A program made the position numbers and the translations under genes. A stretch of 64,000 nucleotides of DNA, taken from Treponema sp. Its GTDB lineage: Bacteria > Spirochaetota > Spirochaetia > Treponematales > Treponemataceae. Numbering within the stretch: the stretch's first letter is position 1; every line of letters begins with the position of its first letter. Below are positions 22,672 through 30,537 of this stretch, one piece after another. The DNA is taken from contig JAGCNW010000016.1 in the NCBI GenBank assembly GCA_017645785.1, positions 62,001 to 126,000 on the forward strand, given 5' to 3'. The notes under the pieces were generated by a model. The model worked only from the letters and a program-made list of their open reading frames with translations, was not told where the DNA came from and searched no databases.

Positions 22672-23409
22672 TTAGATGATTCCTCCGTTAACATTTATTA
22701 CTTGTCTTGTTATGTACGACGCTCCCTCAGAAAGAAGGAAGACGGCCGCGCTCGCGATTTCTTCGGGCTTTCCGGCGCGCTGCATCGGGATTGTCGGCAA
22801 AATCATGTCGAGCGGCGCGTCTTTAATCATTTCTGTTTCGATGACGCCGGGCGCGATGCAGTTTACAGTAATTTTTCTCTTGGCCAATTCAACGGCAAGC
22901 GCTTTTGTCGCGCCGATGATTCCGGCCTTTGAAGCGCTGTAGTTTACTTGGCCGCGGTTTCCCATTACGCCGCTGACAGAAGCGATTGTAATGATGCGGC
23001 CTTTCTTTTGGCGACACATCGGCATTACAAGCGGTTGGATTACGTTGTAAAAACCGTCAAGGTTTGTGTGAATGACGGCGTCCCAACTTTCGGCGGTCAT
23101 TCCAGGGAAAGCGGCGTCGCGGCAAATGCCGGCGTTTTGAACGATTCCCCAAAGAGCGCCGTTGGCTTCCGTCCAAGCGTTGAGCTTGGCCTCGCAGTCG
23201 GCGCGGTCGCTAAGATTGAACTGAATCAATTCTCCAGATCCGCCCGCCGCCTTTATTTGCTCAAGGACGGCCTCCGCCTTTTCTTTTCCGTGGTTGTAGT
23301 GGGCGACAACATAGTAGCCTTCTTTGGCGGCGGCCAGCGCGATCGCCGCTCCGATTCCGCCAGAGGCTCCAGTCACCAAAACTTTCTTTCCAGAATTTTC
23401 TTCGCTCAT
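22672..23409 (-). CDS. 3-oxoacyl-ACP reductase, FabG-type (ApeQ-like)
   Basis: 245-residue short-chain dehydrogenase. TGASGGIGAA binds NADPH, NAGI follows strand 4, and the catalytic Ser-Tyr-Lys are in IASVSGVMGNRGQVNYSASK. It reduces the 3-oxo group of the growing chain; with dehydratases but no enoyl reductase in the cluster, the product should be a conjugated polyene. It lies 8 bp after the ApeP-like gene, and its stop is one base from the next start. Confidence 0.88.
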   Translation of the reverse strand: MSEENSGKKVLVTGASGGIGAAIALAAAKEGYYVVAHYNHGKEKAEAVLEQIKAAGGSGELIQFNLSDRADCEAKLNAWTEANGALWGIVQNAGICRDAAFPGMTAESWDAVIHTNLDGFYNVIQPLVMPMCRQKKGRIITIASVSGVMGNRGQVNYSASKAGIIGATKALAVELAKRKITVNCIAPGVIETEMIKDAPLDMILPTIPMQRAGKPEEIASAAVFLLSEGASYITRQVINVNGGII

Positions 23410-23417
23410 AAAAACTC

Positions 23418-23912
23418 CTAGTGCGTGTATAAAATTTTAAGGTCGTCGGTTTCCATAACCGTAACAATCGTCGAGATGACAGGCTCGCCCGGCATCTCGC
23501 TGTAATAGGCCTCTCCCGAATATGTGAGGATGTCTTCCATCTCGTCAACCTTTTTAATTTTTACGTGAACGCTCGTTCCCGCCTTAAAAAACGGAACCTT
23601 CGCCGTGTAATTTAAAAGGCTCAGCAAAAAGCCAGGGCGCGGAGGCTTTCCGATTTCGTAGCCGGTGACGCCGCTCAAAGCGCTGATGCTTTGCGCGATC
23701 ATTTCAAAGGCAACATACGACGGAACCGCGTCCATTTCCTTATCATAAAAGATATGGTCTTTTGTTACAAGCGATTCGCTTTCCAAAGTTCGCGCCTCTG
23801 TGTCGTGCTGGGTCAAGCGGTCAAGCAAAAACATTTTGCTCTTGTGCGGAAGCAAATTGATCAACTGTTCCGCCGGAACGGTTTGAGGCAATGTGTGAAT
23901 TCTTTCAAGCAT
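23418..23912 (-). CDS. Dehydratase-like hotdog protein (ApeP-like)
   Basis: 164 residues. LLPHKSKMFLLDRL carries the L-P-H-x-x-x-M pattern characteristic of ApeP-type hydroxyacyl-ACP dehydratases, and FEMIAQSISALSGV is the central hotdog helix. It probably forms a dehydratase complex with the ApeI-like protein. It overlaps the upstream ketosynthase gene by 8 bp and precedes the ketoreductase gene by 8 bp. Assignment rests on motif and exact gene order. Confidence 0.82.
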   Translation of the reverse strand: MLERIHTLPQTVPAEQLINLLPHKSKMFLLDRLTQHDTEARTLESESLVTKDHIFYDKEMDAVPSYVAFEMIAQSISALSGVTGYEIGKPPRPGFLLSLLNYTAKVPFFKAGTSVHVKIKKVDEMEDILTYSGEAYYSEMPGEPVISTIVTVMETDDLKILYTH

Positions 23913-25134
23913 CGGTCTTTCCTATTATTAAACTTACGTTGCATCCGCCAAATCCAAAGGAGTTTGACATGCAAACGTTTATCTTCCTGTTAAATTTCGC
24001 GCCTTTTTGAATAAAGTTCAAGCGCTCAAGGTCGGGATCATCCTGGCCGTCGTAAACGTGAAGCGGCAATTGTATTTCGTTCGCCGCCGCGCTGTCGTTG
24101 TTCACGATTGCAAGCCAACAAACGGCCAGCTCAACCGCGCTGGACGCTCCCAAAGTGTGGCCTGTCATCGGCTTTGTGGAACTTGCGGGGAGCGAGGCGC
24201 AATGGTCTTTAAAGCATTCGGCGACGGCCTTGGCTTCCATAGAATCGTTGAGCTTGGTTCCCGTTCCGTGCAAATTCATGTAGTCAATTTGGTCCGCTTT
24301 AAGGCCGGAATTTTTAAGAGCCTCTTTCATCGCGGCAAGCGCGCCGCTTCCGTCGGCTAGGGGAGCGGTCATGTGGCTTGCGTCCGCGCTTTGTCCAAAG
24401 CCCAAAAGTTCCACAGAGACGGCGGCGCTTCCTTTTGCCAAAGCCATGTCTTTTGTCAAGACAAAAAACGCGGCGCCTTCGCCCAAGGTAATGCCGCTCC
24501 TGTTTTTGCTAAAGGGATTGGTTTTAGTGTCGCTTACCGCTTCCAAAGAGTCAAAGCCAAGCAGGACTGTGTCGCTTGCAACGTCAACTCCTCCCACAAT
24601 GGCCGCGTCTGCGATTCCCGCCATAATAAGCTCGGCGCCTTTTGCAATGGCGCTGCCGCTTGACGAGCAGGCGGTGGCGAAGACAAGGGCTGGGCCGGAC
24701 AAGCCGAATTTTTCCTTTATATAAGTGGCCGGATAGTCGGCGCTTTGAATTTCAAGAGAATAGTTTTTGGGGAAGGAGCCTTTTTCAAAATATTCCCGGT
24801 GGCCGGCGACGGAAAATTCGGAGCCGTTGTCGCAGCAGCCGACGCAAACCGCAATGCGGGCGTCGCCGTATTTTTGTTTGGCGGCCTGTACCGTCGGCGC
24901 GATTTGCTCCAAAGCGGCGTCTTCTATTTGAATGACGCGCATGTCGTAGCGGGCCTGCGTTTTTTTGAGATCTCCGTCGGCAATCTTCGCCGCGTAAAAT
25001 TCACGCCCTGAATGAGTCTTAACCTTTACAAGCCCGTCTTGGCTTCCTGTCGTCAAGGCCTTCCAAAAAGCCGCCGCGTCCATTCCGGCCGCGCAGGCGA
25101 TTCCAGGCTCCGACAAAAAAAGCTTTTCTTTCAC
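23905..25134 (-). CDS. Beta-ketoacyl-ACP synthase (ApeO-like)
   Basis: 409 residues. The triad is complete: Cys in VFATACSSSGSA, His in NLHGTGTKLND and His in TKPMTGHTLGASS. In aryl polyene systems ApeO pairs with the chain-length factor ApeC; the ApeC-like gene here is 16 kb away at 6534. The start is GTG 25134: it is six bases after a perfect TATAAT, has no ribosome binding site, and gives VKEKLFLSEPGIACAAG. The longer open frame to 25206 would run through the promoter. First gene of operon 2b. Confidence 0.87.
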   Translation of the reverse strand: MKEKLFLSEPGIACAAGMDAAAFWKALTTGSQDGLVKVKTHSGREFYAAKIADGDLKKTQARYDMRVIQIEDAALEQIAPTVQAAKQKYGDARIAVCVGCCDNGSEFSVAGHREYFEKGSFPKNYSLEIQSADYPATYIKEKFGLSGPALVFATACSSSGSAIAKGAELIMAGIADAAIVGGVDVASDTVLLGFDSLEAVSDTKTNPFSKNRSGITLGEGAAFFVLTKDMALAKGSAAVSVELLGFGQSADASHMTAPLADGSGALAAMKEALKNSGLKADQIDYMNLHGTGTKLNDSMEAKAVAECFKDHCASLPASSTKPMTGHTLGASSAVELAVCWLAIVNNDSAAANEIQLPLHVYDGQDDPDLERLNFIQKGAKFNRKINVCMSNSFGFGGCNVSLIIGKTDA

Positions 25135-25140
25135 GCTTGG

Positions 25141-25169
25141 ATTATAGCGAATATAGAAGAAATAGTCAA
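25141..25169 (-). promoter_or_regulatory. Promoter predicted to give a leaderless mRNA starting with GTG (APE operon 2b)
   Basis: Reverse strand: TTGACT (25169-25164), 17 bp, perfect TATAAT (25146-25141), six bases CCAAGC, then GTG 25134. The strongest example of the leaderless arrangement. Confidence 0.78.
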
Positions 25170-25281
25170 ATTTTCCACGGTAACTTGCCCAAAAAAGGCG
25201 GGGCAAGCGGTTGCCAAAGGCTCAAAAAGGGTAAAAATAGCGATTTTGGCCGTTTTTTTTGAATTTTTTTTACGAATTTTG

Positions 25282-25310
25282 TTGACAAAGTGAAAAAACA
25301 GAGTGATAAT
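25282..25310 (+). promoter_or_regulatory. Promoter of the sugar ABC transporter operon
   Basis: TTGACA (25282-25287), 17 bp, GATAAT (25305-25310). The A/T-rich upstream sequence TTTTTTACGAATTTTG closely matches that before the giant-protein operon promoter (32411). The leader is about 75 nt and ends in a GGAGG site before ATG 25391. Confidence 0.75.
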
Positions 25311-25390
25311 AGGAATAAGAAACAAGGGAACCCGATTGCCTTGACAGTCGCTCCCAGTTATTTTATTACATCATATATCCTGGAGGAAAT

Positions 25391-26671
25391 ATGAAGAAAA
25401 GTCACGTTATTATTGCATCGGTTGCCGCCGCTGCAATGCTTCTTGTCACAAGCTGCGGAAAAGCTGGTGGAAAAGAAGAAGCTAAGAAGTTGGTCGTTTG
25501 GTCTTTCACAGACGAACTTCAGACAATGATCGACAAGTACTACAAAGTTGATCGCCCTGATGTTGAAGTTGAATACTCTTTGACTCCGACAGACCAGTTC
25601 CCCAACAAGTTGGACCCCGTTCTTGCCTCAGGCAACGGCGCTCCTGACGTTTTCGCTTTGGAAGACGCTTTCGTTCGCAAGTATGTTGAACAGGGCGACA
25701 AGCTCATGCTCGACATCACAGACGTTTACAACGAAGTAAAGAACAAGATGATTCCGTATCCTGCCGAAGTTGGTATGTACAACGGCAAAGTTTACGGACT
25801 TTCTTGGCAGGCTTGTCCTGGCGCCTACTTCTATCGCCGCTCATTGGCCAAGAAGTACCTCGGATCTGACGATCCCGCCACAGTTCAGAAGTCATTCGCC
25901 AACTGGGATACATTCCTCAAGACAGCCCGCGACCTCAAGAAGGCCTCTGGCGGAAAGTGTGTAATCCTTTCTACAACTGGCGACTTGTTCAAGCCTTTCC
26001 AGGGCGCCCGCAAGGGACCGTGGATCCAGGGCGGAAAGTTGGTTGTTGACCCCGCCATGGAAGACTACATGGAAATGGCCAAGACTCTTAAGGACGAAGG
26101 ACTTGAGGGACGCCAGGGACAGTGGTCAGAAGGCTGGTTCGCTGGATTCAAGGGTGAGTTGAAGGACGAAGCCGGAAAGCCGGTTGAAGTATTCGGAACA
26201 TTCTTGCCCACATGGGGACTCCACTACGTTCTTAAGCCCAACGCTGGCAACACAGCCGGTGACTGGGGTATGATCGCTGGACCCGCTCCCTACCGCTGGG
26301 GTGGCACTTGGGTTGGCGCCTACAAGGGAACAAAGGTTCCGAAGTTGGCCAAAGACTTCATCAAGTACGTTGCCACAGACGACGGCTTCTTGACAAAGTG
26401 GGCCAAAGACACAGGCGACGTTGTTTCTAACAACAACGTTATCAACGCCATCAAAGACACATACAACGAGCCCTTCCTTAACGGACAGAATCACTACGCT
26501 GAGTTCGCCGCTATGGCCAACAACGTAGACGGAAAGCTCAATCAGGGAACTGACCAGGCTGTTGAAGGATTCTGGGGCGAAGCTGTAGGATCTTTCGTAA
26601 ACGGCGAAAAGTCTAAGGCTGACGCTATCGCTGACTTCAAGAAGCACGTAGCTGACGAGCTTGGATTCTAA
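25391..26671 (+). CDS. Sugar-binding lipoprotein (family 1 extracellular solute-binding protein)
   Basis: 426 residues. The lipoprotein signal MKKSHVIIASVAAAAMLLVTSC has lipobox LVTSC, so Cys22 is lipidated. The mature protein is a type II periplasmic binding fold of the maltose/oligosaccharide class: KLVVWSFTDELQ, LASGNGAPDVFALED, YNGKVYGLSW and W-x-G-x-F motifs. It captures oligosaccharides, possibly xylo- or cello-oligosaccharides given the GH43 and GH94 genes nearby. A GGAGG site precedes the ATG. Codons look strongly biased (GAC, AAG, TTC frequent), suggesting high expression. A terminator follows before the permease genes. Confidence 0.92.
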   Translation: MKKSHVIIASVAAAAMLLVTSCGKAGGKEEAKKLVVWSFTDELQTMIDKYYKVDRPDVEVEYSLTPTDQFPNKLDPVLASGNGAPDVFALEDAFVRKYVEQGDKLMLDITDVYNEVKNKMIPYPAEVGMYNGKVYGLSWQACPGAYFYRRSLAKKYLGSDDPATVQKSFANWDTFLKTARDLKKASGGKCVILSTTGDLFKPFQGARKGPWIQGGKLVVDPAMEDYMEMAKTLKDEGLEGRQGQWSEGWFAGFKGELKDEAGKPVEVFGTFLPTWGLHYVLKPNAGNTAGDWGMIAGPAPYRWGGTWVGAYKGTKVPKLAKDFIKYVATDDGFLTKWAKDTGDVVSNNNVINAIKDTYNEPFLNGQNHYAEFAAMANNVDGKLNQGTDQAVEGFWGEAVGSFVNGEKSKADAIADFKKHVADELGF

Positions 26672-26719
26672 TCCAACCTAATTTTTGGACGCGGTCCGCT
26701 TTTGCGGATCGTGTTCGCC

Positions 26720-26772
26720 AAAGGGTGCAGGAAGATTAATCAGCGCGATTTGTCGGACTGCGCCCTTTTTTT
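26720..26772 (+). terminator. Attenuating terminator after the binding-protein gene
   Basis: AAAGGGTGCAG (26720-26730) pairs with CTGCGCCCTTT (26758-26768) with one G-T pair and a 27-nt loop, followed by TTTT. A second stem GGTCCGC-tttt-GCGGATC lies at 26694-26710. The permease genes downstream would depend on readthrough. Confidence 0.75.
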
Positions 26773-26875
26773 AACTTTAATTGTTGCTAATTAAAACAAA
26801 ATATTTTTTAAGATTTTTTTTCTGTGATTCCCCTCAAGCGACGGATTCACAAAACGGGTTTTTTAGGAGAAAAAC

Positions 26876-27853
26876 ATGCCTTTATTGAAAACTAAAAAAG
26901 CGAAAGGATCCGAAGCGCGTCTTGCAAAATACGGCGTGTTCTTTGTTCTGCCCTTCCTTTGCGTTTACGCAATATTTAATTTGTGGCCGACGGTGTACAC
27001 AATTTTGCTTTCTTTCACAGACCTTAATAAGTTTGACACATTGAAGGACGCCAGCTTTGTTGGCGGAGCCAACTACGCCGCCCTTCTAAAGGACTCTAAC
27101 TTCTGGGGCTCTGTAATCAATACTTTCATCATGTGGGGCTTCAACTTCGCTCCCCAGTTGGGAATCGCCCTTATCTTCGCGGTTATCTTCACTGACCCGG
27201 GAATGAGCGGACTTAAAGGAAAGAACGCCTTCCGCGCGATTTTCTATCTTCCAAACTTGCTTACAGCGGCTTCGGTAGCCATCTTGTTCCGAAGTCTTTT
27301 TGCATATCCTATCGGACCTGTAAACCAGTTCTTCACAAAGATTGGAATCCAGGCCACAACAATTCGTGACGGCGAAGTAATTAAGGAAGGAATCAACTTC
27401 TTCCGCAGCGTCGCTTGGTCACGAGGAATCGTTTCTTTCATCCAGTGGTGGATGTGGTGCGGACAGACATTGATTATGTTGATGGCCGGCATTACTTCTA
27501 TTTCTCCGTCATTGTATGAATCAGCCGTTGTAGACGGCGCCACTCAGAGCCAGCAGACTTGGTACATCACGCTTCCGCTTTTGCGCCCAATGATGCTCTT
27601 CTTGCTCGTAACTTCAATCATCGGTGGCATGCAGCTTTTCGAAATCCCCTTCTTGCTCACCGACATGCGCGGCGGACCTGACTACAGAATCCGCACAATG
27701 GTTCTTTATATGTACAACACCGCCTTCCAAGGCGTAAATAAATATGGCTACGCTTCGGCAATAGCAATGGGCGTATTTGTAATCACAATGTTCTTCTCTG
27801 CATTGGTATTCTTCTTCATGCAGGATCGCAGCGAGCCCAAGGCCAAAAAGTAG
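26876..27853 (+). CDS. Sugar ABC transporter permease, MalF-type
   Basis: 325-residue inner-membrane protein with six or more membrane segments. The cytoplasmic EAA loop that contacts the ATPase reads YESAVVDGATQSQQTWYITLPLL in essence, containing the E-A-A-x-x-D-G-A core. First of two permeases. AGGAG precedes the ATG. It partners with the permease at 27865 and the lipoprotein at 25391. No ATPase gene is present, so a shared MsmK/UgpC-like ATPase from elsewhere is expected. Confidence 0.92.
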   Translation: MPLLKTKKAKGSEARLAKYGVFFVLPFLCVYAIFNLWPTVYTILLSFTDLNKFDTLKDASFVGGANYAALLKDSNFWGSVINTFIMWGFNFAPQLGIALIFAVIFTDPGMSGLKGKNAFRAIFYLPNLLTAASVAILFRSLFAYPIGPVNQFFTKIGIQATTIRDGEVIKEGINFFRSVAWSRGIVSFIQWWMWCGQTLIMLMAGITSISPSLYESAVVDGATQSQQTWYITLPLLRPMMLFLLVTSIIGGMQLFEIPFLLTDMRGGPDYRIRTMVLYMYNTAFQGVNKYGYASAIAMGVFVITMFFSALVFFFMQDRSEPKAKK

Positions 27854-27864
27854 GAGGAAAAAAA

Positions 27865-28824
27865 ATGGATTATAAAGCGGCTAAAACTGCCAAACAGAGC
27901 GTAGTTTACTTTTTCATGGTTCTCTTTATCTTGATTGCGGTAATTCCTGTTTGGTTGATGCTTGTAAACGCAACCCGCACTACAGAAGAAATCAACGCGG
28001 GCGTAACATTGTTCCCCGGCAAAAGCCTTATAAACAACTGGAACATTTTGATTACAACCGGTTCAGGCCTTAAGGTTGCCGCCGGCGGAAAATTGATTGA
28101 AGAGCTTAACCGCCGCGCCGCTGAGTACGCGGGAAAGTTCGCCAAAATCGGCGATTGGATCATCTTCTTCAAGGCTGGTAAATTCCAGATTTGGCAGGGC
28201 TTCCTTAACTCGGCCATCATCGCGTTTTGCTCTACAGGCTTGAACGTATACTTCTCTTCTTTGACAGCCTATGCCTTGCACGTATACCGCTTCAAGGGAC
28301 GCGCCTTCATCTGGGCTTTCATCATGTTCGTTATGATGATTCCGGCTTCGATTTCGTTCGTCGGTTTCTATCAGTTCATGTCGAGCATCCACTTGGTTGA
28401 CAGCTTCATTCCGTTGATCATTCCGGCGATAGCCAGCTCCGCGACAGTTTTGTTCATGCGACAGTACATGGCTTCGGTTCTTTCTTTGGAATTGATCGAC
28501 GCGGGCCGCATCGACGGAGCGGGCGAGTTTAGGATTTTCAACCAAATCGTTCTTCCGATTATGTCGCCGGCCTTGGCCACCCAGTCAATCTTTGGCTTTG
28601 TAGGCTCTTGGAACAACTTTGTAACTCCTATGATTTTGCTCCAGACAGACAGCAAGAAGACTTTGCCGATTTTCGTTCAGTTGCTTCGCGGCGACATTTA
28701 CCGAACGGAGTTTGGCGCCATCTATATGGGTATCGCGGTTTCGCTTGTGCCTATCATCATCTTCTACTGCTTCATGTCACGCTTTATCATTAGCGGCGTT
28801 TCAATGGGCGGCGTTAAAGAGTAA
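27865..28824 (+). CDS. Sugar ABC transporter permease, MalG-type
   Basis: 319 residues with six predicted membrane segments. The EAA loop is ELIDAGRIDGAGEFRIFNQI. An extra periplasmic stretch of ~55 residues (about 65-110, containing EELNRRAAEYAGKFAKIG) separates the first two membrane segments and is longer than usual in MalG-type permeases. GGAGG lies just before ATG 27865, 12 bp after the upstream gene. A strong terminator follows. Confidence 0.92.
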   Translation: MDYKAAKTAKQSVVYFFMVLFILIAVIPVWLMLVNATRTTEEINAGVTLFPGKSLINNWNILITTGSGLKVAAGGKLIEELNRRAAEYAGKFAKIGDWIIFFKAGKFQIWQGFLNSAIIAFCSTGLNVYFSSLTAYALHVYRFKGRAFIWAFIMFVMMIPASISFVGFYQFMSSIHLVDSFIPLIIPAIASSATVLFMRQYMASVLSLELIDAGRIDGAGEFRIFNQIVLPIMSPALATQSIFGFVGSWNNFVTPMILLQTDSKKTLPIFVQLLRGDIYRTEFGAIYMGIAVSLVPIIIFYCFMSRFIISGVSMGGVKE

Positions 28825-28836
28825 TCTTTACAAATT

Positions 28837-28870
28837 GGGCCGGCTTTTTTGGCCGGCCCTGTTTTTTTTT
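28837..28870 (+). terminator. Terminator after the sugar permease genes
   Basis: GGGCCGGC (28837-28844), loop of seven bases, GCCGGCCC (28852-28859), then TG and eight T. It ends only about 12 bp before the GH43 start codon, so GH43 is expressed by readthrough or from a promoter I cannot see. Confidence 0.9.
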
Positions 28871-28881
28871 GAGGAAATAAA

Positions 28882-30537
28882 ATGTCCAAAGTCAACAATC
28901 CTATTTTGACCGGCTTTCACGCCGATCCTTCCATTTGCTATGCAAACGGCGAATACTTCATCGCCAATTCAACTTTTGAATGGTATCCCGGCGTTGAATT
29001 GCACAGGTCCAAGGATTTGGTTCACTGGACAAGCGTTCCCTCTCCATTAAGCGAAGAACGCCTTTTGAACATGGCCGGCAACGTTGAGTCTTGCGGAATC
29101 TGGGCTCCTTGCTTGTCTTATTCGGAAGGAAAATTTTGGCTCATCTACACAAACGTTCGTTCTTGGAACGTTGGTCCTTGGAAGGACACTCCCAACTTTT
29201 TGACCACCGCCGAAAACATCGAAGGTCCTTGGTCGGATCCCGTTTTCTTGAACGCTTCGGGCTTTGACCCTTCGATGTTCCACGATGACGACGGCCGCCA
29301 CTGGTATCTCAATATGGAATGGGACTACCGCAAGGCTGGAACAAACCACATCGACGGCGCTCCCCAGTTTACGGGAATTTTGTTGCAGGAATACAGCGCC
29401 ACAAAAAAGCGCCTTATCGGAAAGCCCAAAAAGATTTTTAACGGCAGCAACATCGGAATGGTTGAAGGCACCCACCTTTACAAGAGGAACGGTTGGTACT
29501 ACATAATTAGCGCGGAAGGCGGAACAAGCTACGAGCACGCCATTACAGTGGGCCGCTCCAAGAGTATTTTTGGACCTTACGAATTGCATCCGACAAATCC
29601 GCTTATTTCCGCTTACGGACACCCCGAATTGAAAATCCAAAAGTCGGGCCACGGCCAATGGGCGGAAGGCTCCGACGGAAAGACATATTTGGTTTACCTT
29701 TGCGGCCGTCCCTTGCCGGGAACTTTGAACTGCCCGCTTGGACGCGAAACTAGTTTTGCCGAAATCAAGTGGCAGGACGATTGGCCGTGGGTTATGCAGC
29801 CTGACGGAAGCTTGCAAAACACTCCGCCGGATTATGTTGAAGTTCCCGGAAAAGTCGAGCCGTTTCCCGGCGAAAAAGACCGCAACGTGGTTGGAAAGCG
29901 CGCCGACGAATATTGCCGCGTTACAAAATATACATTCAACGACTTGGACTTTTTGGCCGACTTTAAGGGCTTGCGCTATCCGATTATGGGGAAAAAGAAC
30001 AAGCGCATTAGCATTGACGCGCGCAAGGGCTTTTTGAGAATCGTCGGCGGTCAGTCTCCGACTTCCAACTTTGAGCAAGGAATCCTTTGCCGCAGGCAAA
30101 CGGACTTTGTCTTTGAAGCGGAAACAAAAATGGAGTACAATCCGACATACTTCCAGCACTTGGCTGGCTTGACATACCGCTACAGCGAGACAACCCAATA
30201 CAATTTGTGCGTAACCTACGACGAAGAGTTGGGCAGGGCGCTTCAGTTCCAGTCCTTTATGTTGGGCGAATACAGGGAAGGCCAAAAAGTTCCGCTTCCA
30301 AACGACGGACCGATTTGGCTTAAGGTAAGCGCCAACTACGACAAGGCTGTGTTCTCTTATTCGCTTGACGGAAAGGTTTGGCGTACGATTAGACCCCTGC
30401 TTGACGTGAACAAGCTTTCCGACGAATATGGCGGAATGGGCTTTACCGGAGCTTTTGTCGGAATGTTCTGCGTTGACATGGCGGACTACTCCAACTACGC
30501 CGACTTTGAGTACTTTACCTATACCAAGGAAAAATGA
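28882..30537 (+). CDS. GH43 glycoside hydrolase, probable beta-xylosidase
   Basis: 551 residues, no signal peptide, so cytoplasmic. Residues ~1-300 form the five-bladed GH43 propeller: NPILTGFHADPSI with catalytic base Asp15, SGFDPSMFHDDDG with the pKa-modulating Asp129, and MVEGTHLYKRNGWYY with general acid Glu195. Residues ~330-550 are the beta-sandwich domain typical of GH43 subfamily 11 beta-xylosidases. It would hydrolyse imported xylo-oligosaccharides to xylose. GAGGAA precedes the ATG. The LacI-type regulator gene overlaps its stop by four bases. Confidence 0.92.
   Translation: MSKVNNPILTGFHADPSICYANGEYFIANSTFEWYPGVELHRSKDLVHWTSVPSPLSEERLLNMAGNVESCGIWAPCLSYSEGKFWLIYTNVRSWNVGPWKDTPNFLTTAENIEGPWSDPVFLNASGFDPSMFHDDDGRHWYLNMEWDYRKAGTNHIDGAPQFTGILLQEYSATKKRLIGKPKKIFNGSNIGMVEGTHLYKRNGWYYIISAEGGTSYEHAITVGRSKSIFGPYELHPTNPLISAYGHPELKIQKSGHGQWAEGSDGKTYLVYLCGRPLPGTLNCPLGRETSFAEIKWQDDWPWVMQPDGSLQNTPPDYVEVPGKVEPFPGEKDRNVVGKRADEYCRVTKYTFNDLDFLADFKGLRYPIMGKKNKRISIDARKGFLRIVGGQSPTSNFEQGILCRRQTDFVFEAETKMEYNPTYFQHLAGLTYRYSETTQYNLCVTYDEELGRALQFQSFMLGEYREGQKVPLPNDGPIWLKVSANYDKAVFSYSLDGKVWRTIRPLLDVNKLSDEYGGMGFTGAFVGMFCVDMADYSNYADFEYFTYTKEK

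Noticed and set aside
29047-30285. 412-codon reverse-strand open frame under the GH43 gene
   Set aside because: The forward strand encodes a full GH43 enzyme with catalytic residues; the reverse frame lacks a ribosome binding site and any family pattern.
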